A program made the position numbers and the translations under genes. A stretch of DNA of 64,000 nt from RH-AL1 sp965198485 (GTDB lineage: Bacteria > Pseudomonadota > Alphaproteobacteria > Rhizobiales > Beijerinckiaceae), in assembly GCA_965198485.1 (NCBI GenBank), contig CBDAPQ010000005.1:310001-374000 (forward strand), given 5' to 3'. Shown piece after piece: positions 20,380-28,581 of this stretch. Each line of letters starts with the position of its first letter. Within the stretch, counting starts at the first letter, position 1. The notes under the pieces were generated by a model, which saw only the letters and a program-made list of their open reading frames with translations, had not been told where the DNA came from and ran no database searches.

Positions 20380-21733
20380 CCTGAGCCTTTCCGCGGACGG
20401 ACAGCACGGCAAGCGGCAGCAACAGCGTCACGACGGCGCCGCCGCCGGGGCAGTTCGCCGCCGCCACGTGACCTTCGAGCTTGCGCACCACGTTGACGAC
20501 GAGGAACAGGCCGAGGCCGCTGCCCGGGTGATCCTTGCTGGACTGATAGGGCTTGCCGAGCTTCTCGAGGACCTCTGGCGGGAAGCCGGTGCCGTCGTCG
20601 GTCACGACGAGGCGTAGCAAGCCGTCCTCACGGGACACTTCGAGCACGATCGAGCGCGCTGAGGCCTCCTGGGCGTTGTCGAGCAGGTTGGTGACGACCT
20701 GCTTCAGCGCCGTGTCCGAGACGATCGTCACGTCCTCCTCAAGGGCATCGACGAACTCGAGCGTCGCCGTATGTCGCGCCGCTCGCCAATCTTCGACGAG
20801 CTCGTCGAGGAAGGCGTGCAGCGTGGTGATCGCGGCCGACTCGCTGCGCGTCCCGCCGGCGGAAACGATGATGCCGGTAAGGATCGACTTGCATCGCCGC
20901 ACCTCGGCTTCCATGGCGGCGATCTCGCTCATCAGCTCGGGATCGCCGGTGAGCGCCGGCATGCGACGCCAGTCCCCGAGGATCACCGAAAGCGTGGCGA
21001 GCGGCGTTCCCAGCTCGTGGGCCGCGCCCGAAGCGAGGAGACCCATGCGGACGATATGTTCCTCCTCGATGTTCTGCTGGCGCAGCGCGGCCAAACGGAT
21101 GTCGCGCTCGCGAAGGTTGCCGTTGATCCTGGTGACGAACACCACGAGCAGGGCGGCATCGAGCAGAAAGCAGATCAGCATGCCGGCGATATGCAGGCCG
21201 AAGAGACTTCGGTCCGGGAGCGCGCTGAGGTCGAGGGGGCGATACTTGATCGTCAGGCCGGCGAAGCAAAGACCCGTCAAACTCACCATGATCCAGGTGG
21301 ACCCGGCGTCCAACAGCACGGCACCAAGGGTCACCTGAAGCAGGTACAGCGAGGTGAACGGGTTCGTCGCTCCGCCGGTCAGGTAGAACTGCAGGGTCAG
21401 CGCGGCGACATCGAGCAGCAGCGCCGTGAACAGCTCGGAATTGGCCACGTCGGTCGGGCGCGACAAGCGCGCGAGACTCGCGAAGTTGAGCCCGACCAGG
21501 GCGACCAGCACGGTCGCCATCTGGCCGACCGGAAGCGCGATCCCGATGCCGAGACCCACCACGACGATGGTGGCGATCTGCCCGCCAACGGCGATCCAGC
21601 GCAACTGGATGAGGAGGAGCAGGTTCTTGCGGCCGGCCGCATCGTCGTCGCCGTCTCGCGTGTCGGCTTGGCGGCCGGTCGAGGATCGCTCGGCCGAGCC
21701 GCGACCTCGACGGAGGGATGAAGCGGGCGTCAC
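20369..21733 (-). CDS. regB: RegB/ActS/PrrB-family redox sensor histidine kinase
   Basis: A 454-residue membrane kinase from GTG 21733 (AGGA upstream), overlapping the SURF1 stop. About six membrane helices span residues 40-205. The loop GGATNPF (120-126) matches the conserved quinone-sensing motif of RegB. The phosphoacceptor His239 lies in GAAHELGTPL. Cys281 in RRCKSILTGI matches the redox-active cysteine of RegB. The ATPase domain has the N box (NLLDNAQEAS), DDGTGFPPE and GSGLGLFL. The pair probably senses respiratory redox state and links it to expression of the adjacent quinol oxidase. Confidence 0.92.
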   Translation of the reverse strand: MTPASSLRRGRGSAERSSTGRQADTRDGDDDAAGRKNLLLLIQLRWIAVGGQIATIVVVGLGIGIALPVGQMATVLVALVGLNFASLARLSRPTDVANSELFTALLLDVAALTLQFYLTGGATNPFTSLYLLQVTLGAVLLDAGSTWIMVSLTGLCFAGLTIKYRPLDLSALPDRSLFGLHIAGMLICFLLDAALLVVFVTRINGNLRERDIRLAALRQQNIEEEHIVRMGLLASGAAHELGTPLATLSVILGDWRRMPALTGDPELMSEIAAMEAEVRRCKSILTGIIVSAGGTRSESAAITTLHAFLDELVEDWRAARHTATLEFVDALEEDVTIVSDTALKQVVTNLLDNAQEASARSIVLEVSREDGLLRLVVTDDGTGFPPEVLEKLGKPYQSSKDHPGSGLGLFLVVNVVRKLEGHVAAANCPGGGAVVTLLLPLAVLSVRGKAQDVG

Positions 21734-22509
21734 GGCGGGTTCCTGCGGAGGCGGAGCTCGTCCCGGGCCACCCATATGGCAGCCCCGGCGAGCATCGCGG
21801 CCAAGCCGAACCAGGTCAGGGCGTAGATCAGGTGATTGTTGGGAAAGGCGATGACGGTCAAGCCCCCAACCGGGACGTCGGACGCGCCGGGCAAGGCTCC
21901 GGCATCGATGAAATAAGGGGCGATCGGTCCGAGATGGCGAGCGGCGGCAATGGCCGCGACGTCGCGGCTGTACCAGCGGTCGGCCGCCGGATCGTTGCTG
22001 CGCAAGAAGGCGCCGTTCGGCTCGGACAGGCGCAGGAGCCCGGCAACCGTGACTTCACCCGACGAAGGTCGCGAATGCGATGCCGGTGCGCGGCGATCAA
22101 GCGGAACGAAGCCGCGGTTCACCAGCACGATGAAACCGGTGTCCGTCCGCAAGGGCGTAAGAATCCAGAAGCCGGCGCCGCGCTCGGTGACCGCCTGGAC
22201 GGCGGTCTCACCGTCGAGGAAAACGCCCCTGGCCTCGATGTGCCGGTAGGCGTCAGCATGCGCCGTGATGGAGGGCCAGGTCGAAGGCGGCGGTGCGGGC
22301 GAGGTCGGCGCGTGCACCCGGGCATCGACGGCGGCGATGAGGTCGAGCTTCCAGCGGAGGCGATGGAGCTGCCAGGCTCCCAAAGCCACCAGAGCGGCGA
22401 GCACCAGCACGGCCGCCGCGCCGATCGCAAGCAGCGCCGCGGTCGAACGCCGTCGAACCCCCGCCGTAGTCCCGTCGGCCGCCATAAGGGCCGACGAGCC
22501 TCGGCTCAT
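21730..22509 (-). CDS. SURF1-family oxidase assembly protein
   Basis: A 259-residue SURF1 protein with membrane helices at about residues 24-45 and 228-247 flanking a periplasmic domain. Family motifs are WQLHRLRWKLDLI after the first helix, GFWILTPL, VLVNRGFVP, and the C-terminal NNHLIYALTWFGLA. SURF1 helps insert heme into subunit I of heme-copper oxidases. Located directly after cyoD and overlapping it by four bases, it presumably serves the bo-type oxidase here. It also overlaps the regB start. Confidence 0.92.
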   Translation of the reverse strand: MSRGSSALMAADGTTAGVRRRSTAALLAIGAAAVLVLAALVALGAWQLHRLRWKLDLIAAVDARVHAPTSPAPPPSTWPSITAHADAYRHIEARGVFLDGETAVQAVTERGAGFWILTPLRTDTGFIVLVNRGFVPLDRRAPASHSRPSSGEVTVAGLLRLSEPNGAFLRSNDPAADRWYSRDVAAIAAARHLGPIAPYFIDAGALPGASDVPVGGLTVIAFPNNHLIYALTWFGLAAMLAGAAIWVARDELRLRRNPP

Positions 22510-22979
22510 GGCATATCGTGCATGTGCTGCGGCGACACGCCGTGTCCAGCCATGCCGGGCATAGTTTCACCGGACATCGCAGGCGGCGACAAAGCGGCAC
22601 CGTGGGGCGCCATGTCGTGCATCATCGGCATCATGTTGGCGTTCAGGTGGTACATCACCCAGACCGAACCCGACAAGGTGATGAACACGACGACCGAGGT
22701 GAAGATCAGTGCGAGGACGGTCCACCCGCCCTCGGAGCGAGTGTTCATGTGCAGGAAGTAGATCATGTGAACGACGATCTGCACGAAGGCGAGGCCCATG
22801 ATGATCATCGCCAGAACGCGGGAATCGCGGAGCACGTGGCCCATGACCAGCCAGAACGGGATGGCGGTCAGCATGACGGACAGTACGAAGCCCGTGATGT
22901 AGCTCCTGTAGGTGCCGTGGCCGGCCTCGTGGTGGTCGGGCAGGACCTCGATGTGGACGGCGTCGCTGTTGGCGCTCAT
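22506..22979 (-). CDS. cyoD: Cytochrome bo quinol oxidase subunit IV with Met/His-rich tail
   Basis: CyoD (157 aa), the small subunit IV of the bo3-type quinol oxidase. It has three membrane helices (SYITGFVLSVMLTAIPFWLV, VLAMIIMGLAFVQIVVHMIY, VLALIFTSVVVFITLSGSVW). The start is ATG 22977-22979, overlapping cyoC. Unusually, the last ~45 residues form a Met/His-rich periphery (MMPMMHDM, MPGMAGHG, HMHDMP) absent from the ~110-residue E. coli subunit. The tail resembles soft-metal (copper) binding stretches; that role is inferred. Confidence 0.9.
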   Translation of the reverse strand: MSANSDAVHIEVLPDHHEAGHGTYRSYITGFVLSVMLTAIPFWLVMGHVLRDSRVLAMIIMGLAFVQIVVHMIYFLHMNTRSEGGWTVLALIFTSVVVFITLSGSVWVMYHLNANMMPMMHDMAPHGAALSPPAMSGETMPGMAGHGVSPQHMHDMP

Positions 22980-23602
22980 GGCAGCACGCTGACGAGATAG
23001 ACGAACGAGAACACGCCGATCCAGATCACGTCGAGGAAGTGCCAGAACATGCTGAGGCACAACAGCCGACGCTGGTTCTCCGGCCCGATCCCGCGCAGGC
23101 CGACCTGGACCATAAGCGTCACCATCCAGATGAGGCCGACCGTCACGTGCAGGCCGTGGGTGCCCACGAGCGTGAAGAAGGCCGAGAGGAAGGCGCTTCG
23201 GTCGGGCCCCGCGCCTTCGTGGATGAGATGGGCGAACTCCTGCAGCTCGAGCCCGACGAAGACCATGCCGAACACTCCGGTGATCGCCATCCAGGCGAGC
23301 AGGCCGGCCTTTCGGCCGCGCTCCATCGCTAGCATCGCGAAGCCGAAGGTGATCGACGAGAGCAGCAGCATCGCGGTGTTGACGGCAACGACGGGAAGCT
23401 CGAACAACTCGCCGGCCGACGGCCCGGCCGCGAAGTTGCGGCCGAGCACGGCGTAGACGGCGAATAGGACCGCAAAGATGAGGCAATCGCTCATCAGGTA
23501 GATCCAGAAGCCGAGCATGGTGCCGCCCTCGGCGTGGCCATGCTCCTCGGCGACGTAGAAGTGCAGGTCGCCGTCGAAGGTCGCGTCGTTCGAGCGGGTC
23601 AT
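22976..23602 (-). CDS. cyoC: Cytochrome bo quinol oxidase subunit III
   Basis: CyoC (208 aa) with five hydrophobic segments and the family features LGFWIYLMSDCLIFAVLFA, LELQEFAHLI, a GTHGLHVTVGLIWM helix, and the C-terminal MFWHFLDVIWIGVFSFVYL. The start is ATG 23602, overlapping the cyoB stop (ATGA); the longer frame upstream lies inside cyoB and is not coding. It stabilises subunit I in the oxidase complex. Confidence 0.95.
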   Translation of the reverse strand: MTRSNDATFDGDLHFYVAEEHGHAEGGTMLGFWIYLMSDCLIFAVLFAVYAVLGRNFAAGPSAGELFELPVVAVNTAMLLLSSITFGFAMLAMERGRKAGLLAWMAITGVFGMVFVGLELQEFAHLIHEGAGPDRSAFLSAFFTLVGTHGLHVTVGLIWMVTLMVQVGLRGIGPENQRRLLCLSMFWHFLDVIWIGVFSFVYLVSVLP

Positions 23603-25617
23603 TCCGCCGGCTCCATCGCGTGGGTAGCGATCATGCGCGTGCGCTGCTCCTCCGTCCGCGTGACGACGTCGGCCGGGATGTTGTAGTCGCGGTCGTAGTT
23701 GAAGGTGTGGCCGATCGCGACGGCGAGGATGGCGATGAAGCTCATTGCTGCAAGCCACCACATGTACCAGATCATCGCGAAGCTGAAAGCCGTGCAGAGA
23801 CCTGCCAGGATCACGCCCGCGGCGGTGTTCTTGGGCATGTGGATCGGCTTATAGCCGCCGAGCGGGCGGGCGTAACCGCGTCGCTTCATGTCGGTCCAGG
23901 CGTCGAGGTCGTGCACCATCGGCGTGAAAGCGAAGTTGTAGACCGGTGGCGGCGAAGAGGTCGACCACTCGAGGGTACGGCCGTCCCAGGGGTCTCCCGT
24001 CAGATCGGCCAGCAGCTCGCGGTCACGGATGCTGACGTAGATCTGCATGAAGAACGACGCGATGCCGACAAGGATCATCAAGGCGCCGAAGGCGGCGATC
24101 ACGAACCAGATACGAAGCGAGGGATCGTCGAAGTGGCTGAGCCGGCGTGTCACGCCCATCAGGCCGAGCACGTAAAGCGGCATGAACGCGAAGTAGAAGC
24201 CGACGACCCAGAACCAGAAGGTCATCTTGCCCCAGAATACGTCGAGCTTGAAGCCGAAGGCCTTGGGCCACCAGTAGGCCACGCCCGCCATCAGGCCGAA
24301 CAGCGTGCCGCCGATGATCACGTTGTGGAAATGCGCGACCAGGAACAGGCTGTTGTGCAGCATGAAGTCGGCCGGCGGCACGGCGAGCAAGACGCCGGTC
24401 ATGCCGCCGATCACGAACGTGATCATGAAGGCGACCGTCCACATCATCGGCAGCTCGAAGCGGATGCGGCCGCGGTACATCGTGAACAGCCAATTGAAGA
24501 TCTTGGCGCCCGTCGGGATCGAGATGATCATCGTCGTGATGCCGAAGAACGAGTTCACGCTGGCGCCCGAGCCCATCGTGAAGAAATGATGGAGCCAGAC
24601 GAGGTAGGCGAGAATGGTGATCACGATGGTCGCGTAGACCATCGAGGCGTATCCGAAGAGGCGCTTGCCGCAGAAGGTCGAGACCACTTCGGAATAGATG
24701 CCGAAGGCCGGCAGGATGAGGATGTAGACCTCGGGGTGGCCCCAGATCCAGATGAGGTTGATGTACATCATCGGGTTGCCGCCGAGGTCGTTCGTAAAGA
24801 AGTTCGTGCCGACGTAGCGGTCGAGCGAAAGCAGCGCGAGGACCGCCGTCAGGATCGGGAAGGCGGCGACGATCAGCACGTTGGTGCAGAGCGCCGTCCA
24901 GGTGAAGATCGGCATCTTCATAAGCGACATGCCCGGCGCCCGCATCTTGACGATCGTGGCGATGAGGTTGACGCCCGAGAGCAGCGTTCCGATGCCGGCG
25001 ATCTGCAGCGCCCAGATATAGTAGTCGACGCCGACGCCCGGGCTGTAGGCCGAGCCCGAGAGCGGCGCCATCGCCAGCCAGCCGGTGCGGGCGAACTCGC
25101 CGACGAACAGCGACATCATCACCGTGACGGCGCCGCTGACCGTCATCCAGAAGCTGAAGTTGTTGAGGAACGGAAACGCGACGTCGCGCGCGCCGATCTG
25201 CAGCGGCACGACGAAGTTCATAAGGCCTGTGACGAAGGGCATCGCCATGAAGAAGATCATGATGACGCCGTGGGCGGTGAACACCTGATCGTAATGGTGC
25301 GGCGGCAGATAGCCGTCGTTCGAGCCGAAGGAGATCGCCTGCTGAGCGCGCATCATGATGGCGTCGGAAAAGCCGCGCACCAGCATCACCAGCGCCAGGA
25401 CGATGTACATGATACCGATGCGCTTGTGGTCGATGCTGGTGAACCACTCGCGCCAGAGATAACCCCAGCAGCGATAGTAGGTCAGCGCACCCAGCAAGGC
25501 CGTGCCGCCGATCGCGACGGCCGCGAAGGTCATGAGCAGGATCGGCTCATGATACGGGATGGCCTCGAGCGTCAGACGTCCGAAGATCAGCTTCTGGAGG
25601 TCGGTGTGGGCGAACAT
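23599..25617 (-). CDS. cyoB: Cytochrome bo quinol oxidase subunit I
   Basis: CyoB (672 aa), the catalytic heme-copper subunit that oxidises ubiquinol, reduces oxygen and pumps protons. About fifteen helices. Diagnostic motifs include VFTAHGVIMIFFMAMPF (low-spin heme ligand), IWGHPEVYILILPAFG with the cross-linked His-Tyr pair, VWLHHFFTMG (CuB ligands), and FLVAHFHNVIIGG (heme ligands). The length is typical of subunit I of bo3 oxidases. It lies between cyoA and cyoC in a cyoABCD order. Confidence 0.97.
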   Translation of the reverse strand: MFAHTDLQKLIFGRLTLEAIPYHEPILLMTFAAVAIGGTALLGALTYYRCWGYLWREWFTSIDHKRIGIMYIVLALVMLVRGFSDAIMMRAQQAISFGSNDGYLPPHHYDQVFTAHGVIMIFFMAMPFVTGLMNFVVPLQIGARDVAFPFLNNFSFWMTVSGAVTVMMSLFVGEFARTGWLAMAPLSGSAYSPGVGVDYYIWALQIAGIGTLLSGVNLIATIVKMRAPGMSLMKMPIFTWTALCTNVLIVAAFPILTAVLALLSLDRYVGTNFFTNDLGGNPMMYINLIWIWGHPEVYILILPAFGIYSEVVSTFCGKRLFGYASMVYATIVITILAYLVWLHHFFTMGSGASVNSFFGITTMIISIPTGAKIFNWLFTMYRGRIRFELPMMWTVAFMITFVIGGMTGVLLAVPPADFMLHNSLFLVAHFHNVIIGGTLFGLMAGVAYWWPKAFGFKLDVFWGKMTFWFWVVGFYFAFMPLYVLGLMGVTRRLSHFDDPSLRIWFVIAAFGALMILVGIASFFMQIYVSIRDRELLADLTGDPWDGRTLEWSTSSPPPVYNFAFTPMVHDLDAWTDMKRRGYARPLGGYKPIHMPKNTAAGVILAGLCTAFSFAMIWYMWWLAAMSFIAILAVAIGHTFNYDRDYNIPADVVTRTEEQRTRMIATHAMEPAE

Positions 25618-25657
25618 GGATTGTACTCTTCAATCGGCGGACGGGAGGTCCGGCAGC

Positions 25658-26857
25658 TCAGTTCAAATGCAGTTGCGAAGGCGCCGCGGTCGGCGTCTGT
25701 TTCGAACCCGACATGTTGTCCATGCCCGGCATGTCGTGCATCGCGTTATCGTTCGACGGTGTCTTCTGCTCGTTGACCTCGGGCGCCGTGGCCATCGGCT
25801 TCATGCCCTGGGGTTGTACGGCGGAGTTCGGCGGCCGGCCGGAGGCCGGGAAGGTCGCACCGGGAGCCTCGTTGCCTTCCTTGGTGCGGGCGCCGTCGTA
25901 CTTCAGCTTGTCGTGGACTTCGGGGCTGTCGGCCTTGCCGCCGCCCTTCTCGTCGATCGCCATCATGGTACTCATGCACATCTTGCCGGGATCGACGCAC
26001 ATGTTGAGGATCTTGTCGTAAAGGTCCGGCTTGGCACTCGAGAAATAGGTGACGGGCACGCCCTCGCTTGGCTTCTCCAGGGCTTGATATGTCGCGACAT
26101 CGAGCGGCTTGCCGCCCTGCTTCACCTTCGCCACCCATGCGTCGAACCCGGTCTTGTCGAACGCGTGGAACTTGAAGTTCATGCGCGAGAAGCCGGCGCC
26201 GCTGTAGTTGCCGCTGAAACCGTCGAAGACGCCGCGGCGGTTCATGACGGCGCCGAGCTTCGTCTCCATCCCGGCCATGGCGTAGATCTGGCCGGCGAGG
26301 GCTGGCACGAACAGCGTGTTCATCACCGTTGCCGAGGTGATCTTGAACTGGATCGGCGTGTCGATCGGCGCGGCCAGCTCGTTGACCGTGGCGATGCCCT
26401 GGTCAGGGTAGAAGAACAGCCACTTCCAATCGAGCGAAACGGCCTCGACGACGAGCGGCTTGGTGCCTGCCGGCACCGTGCGATTGGCATCGATGCGCCC
26501 GACCTCGCGGAACGGATCCAGCACGTGCGTGCTAATCCAGGTCAAGGCCCCTAGAGCGATGATGATGAGCAATGGCGCGGTCCAGATCAGCACCTCGAGC
26601 TGCGTCGAGTGGTGCCAGTCCGGCGCGTAGGTCGCCTGCGTATTCGACGCGCGATAGCGCCAGGCGAAGATCACCGTGGCCGCGATCACCGGCACGATGA
26701 TCAGGAGCATCAGCGCGGTCGAGGCGATGATCAGGTTGCGCTGCTGGAGCGCGACGTCGCCCGACGGATTCATCAGGACCATGTTGCAGCCGCCAAGAAA
26801 CGTGAAGGCGGGGAGCAGGACGAAAAGACGGAGACGCTTGACGTTTGGTCCAGCCAT
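25658..26857 (-). CDS. cyoA: Cytochrome bo quinol oxidase subunit II
   Basis: CyoA (399 aa), a lipoprotein: lipobox LGGC around residues 21-24, two membrane helices, then a periplasmic cupredoxin-like domain (VSLDWKWLFFYPDQGIATVNE, VMNTLFVPALAGQIYAMAGM). The CuA Cys and His ligands of cytochrome c oxidases are absent, as expected for a quinol oxidase. The protein is longer than E. coli CyoA. Its C-terminus is low-complexity and ends in a Met/His patch (MHDMPGMDNMSG) that echoes the CyoD tail. It is the first gene of the cyo-SURF1-regBA operon. Confidence 0.95.
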   Translation of the reverse strand: MAGPNVKRLRLFVLLPAFTFLGGCNMVLMNPSGDVALQQRNLIIASTALMLLIIVPVIAATVIFAWRYRASNTQATYAPDWHHSTQLEVLIWTAPLLIIIALGALTWISTHVLDPFREVGRIDANRTVPAGTKPLVVEAVSLDWKWLFFYPDQGIATVNELAAPIDTPIQFKITSATVMNTLFVPALAGQIYAMAGMETKLGAVMNRRGVFDGFSGNYSGAGFSRMNFKFHAFDKTGFDAWVAKVKQGGKPLDVATYQALEKPSEGVPVTYFSSAKPDLYDKILNMCVDPGKMCMSTMMAIDEKGGGKADSPEVHDKLKYDGARTKEGNEAPGATFPASGRPPNSAVQPQGMKPMATAPEVNEQKTPSNDNAMHDMPGMDNMSGSKQTPTAAPSQLHLN

Positions 26858-26922
26858 GTTCGCTTGTTGTCAGCCTGTGCGTATCGCCGGACACATCTAC
26901 GGCCCCGTTCCGCGCGCCGGCA

Positions 26923-26939
26923 TTGGACGTTTTGTCCAA
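26923..26939. promoter_or_regulatory. Inverted repeat in the cyoA/MFS divergent promoter region
   Basis: A perfect dyad, TTGGAC-GTTTT-GTCCAA, lies between the divergent starts of cyoA (26857) and the MFS gene (27026). Position and symmetry fit an operator for a dimeric regulator controlling one or both genes. No known consensus is matched with confidence; it could instead be a hairpin in the cyo leader. Confidence 0.4.
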
Positions 26940-27025
26940 GGGACGGCGGGTTGGACGGCCGTCATCGACGCGATATGCGAGACTTCAAACGGGTGTCGGA
27001 CGGCACCTTCGGGATCCGAAACGCA

Positions 27026-28360
27026 ATGGCCAGAACCGACGCAGCGCTGGGCTCATCGTCCGCCTTGGAGCGCGACGCGCGCTTGGTCTCGTCGGACGCC
27101 CATACCGTCTCGCCGGGCGAGATCGCGTTGGGCGTTGTGATCGGGCGCACATCCGAGGCCTTCAACTTCTTCGTCTTCGGCATCGCCTCGGTCCTGGTTT
27201 TTCCCTCCCTGGTCTTCCCCTTCGTCGACGCGTTGACCGGAACGATCTACGCCTTCGCGATCTTCAGTCTCGGCTTCATCGCCCGCCCGATCGGTACGAT
27301 TGTCTTCATGGCCGTCGATCGCCGTCATGGGCGCGGCGTCAAGCTGACGATGGCGCTGTTTCTCCTCGGCAGCTCGACGGTCGCGATCAGCTTCCTGCCG
27401 GGCTACGCCGAGATCGGATCGGCCTCGATTGCGATCCTCGCGGTCTGCCGTATCGGCCAAGGCTTCGCGCTCGGCGGAGCTTGGGATGGTTTGGCCTCGT
27501 TGCTGGCCCTGAATGCGCCGAAGCAACATCGCGGCTGGTACGCGATGATCCCGCAACTCGGACAACCGTTTGGCTTCATCGTCGCCAGCGGTCTCTTCGC
27601 CTTCTTCGTGCTCAACCTGTCGACGGAGGACTTCCTGGCGTGGGGCTGGCGTTATCCGTTCTTCGTGGCCTTCACGATCAACGTCGTCGCGCTCTTCGCC
27701 CGACTGCGGCTCATCGCGACCAGAGAGTTCGCCGAAGCACTCGCCAGCAGCGATCTCGCCCCGAGCCCGGTGTTCGAGCTTGTCAAGAGGCATCGATTCG
27801 ATCTCGTCATCGGCGCCTTGGTGCCGCTGGCCAGCTTCGCCCTGTTCCATCTCGTGACGATTTTCCCGCTCAGCTACGTCAGCCTATTTGGCGACCGCAC
27901 GCCGGGCGCGTTCCTTCTGCTGCAGCTCGTCGGCGCGATCATCTGCGCCGTCGGCGTGACCATCTCGGGGCTGGTCGCCGACCGGATCGGCCGCCGCACC
28001 CTTCTCGGCTCCTGCGCCGTCGCAATTGCGATCTTCAGCCTTTTCACGCCGCTGATGCTCGGTGGCGGCATCACCGGCCAGACGATCTTCGTCTTTATCG
28101 GCTTCGCCCTGCTTGGCCTATCGTTGGGCCAGGCCGCCGGCGCCGTCGCCTCGAACTTCTCGAACCGCGATCGCTACACCGGCTCGGCGCTGACCACGGA
28201 TCTCGCCTGGCTGACCGGCGCTGGCTTCGCGCCTCTGGTCGCGCTCGGCGGATACGACCGGTTCGGCCTGTGGGCTGTCGCCACCTACCTGCTTTCAGGG
28301 GCGCTGTGCACGCTTGGCGCGCTGGCCATCAACAGGCGGGTAGACCGGCGCGTCATGTAA
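27026..28360 (+). CDS. MFS transporter (metabolite:H+ symporter-like)
   Basis: A transporter of about 444 residues with twelve hydrophobic segments. It starts at ATG 27026 (GGGA upstream); ATG 26975 is an alternative in the same frame. It has the A-loop motif region IARPIGTIVFMAVDRRHGRG and the domain-linking repeat VADRIGRRTLLG, as in the metabolite:H+ symporter family, plus a conserved RIGQGFALGGAWDGLASLLA segment. Similar MFS genes are found divergent from cyoABCD operons in relatives, which suggests a function tied to the oxidase, such as metal or heme handling. The substrate is unknown. Confidence 0.85.
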   Translation: MARTDAALGSSSALERDARLVSSDAHTVSPGEIALGVVIGRTSEAFNFFVFGIASVLVFPSLVFPFVDALTGTIYAFAIFSLGFIARPIGTIVFMAVDRRHGRGVKLTMALFLLGSSTVAISFLPGYAEIGSASIAILAVCRIGQGFALGGAWDGLASLLALNAPKQHRGWYAMIPQLGQPFGFIVASGLFAFFVLNLSTEDFLAWGWRYPFFVAFTINVVALFARLRLIATREFAEALASSDLAPSPVFELVKRHRFDLVIGALVPLASFALFHLVTIFPLSYVSLFGDRTPGAFLLLQLVGAIICAVGVTISGLVADRIGRRTLLGSCAVAIAIFSLFTPLMLGGGITGQTIFVFIGFALLGLSLGQAAGAVASNFSNRDRYTGSALTTDLAWLTGAGFAPLVALGGYDRFGLWAVATYLLSGALCTLGALAINRRVDRRVM

Positions 28361-28581
28361 ACGTCGCCAGTTCATTCCGCTTGTGCCGAGCGCAATCTCC
28401 ATCGTGGCGTCGGCAAGTGACCTTTGTTTTACAGGTGCTGTTTGACAGGCGCGACGGGTCGCCTCTACTGCCACCGCCCGAGCCCGTGCGATGATGCGCG
28501 CACTTGCTAAACATCGGCTTCACCCTCTTTGCTGGATCACCCGCCGTCCAAAGGCCTAGCAACTTGATATCATTTGATAGA

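Noticed and set aside
23620..25776. A 718-codon plus-strand frame antisense to cyoB
   Set aside because: The composition (Asp/Arg/His/Gly-rich) is that of a reverse-complement shadow, and cyoB is unambiguous on the other strand.
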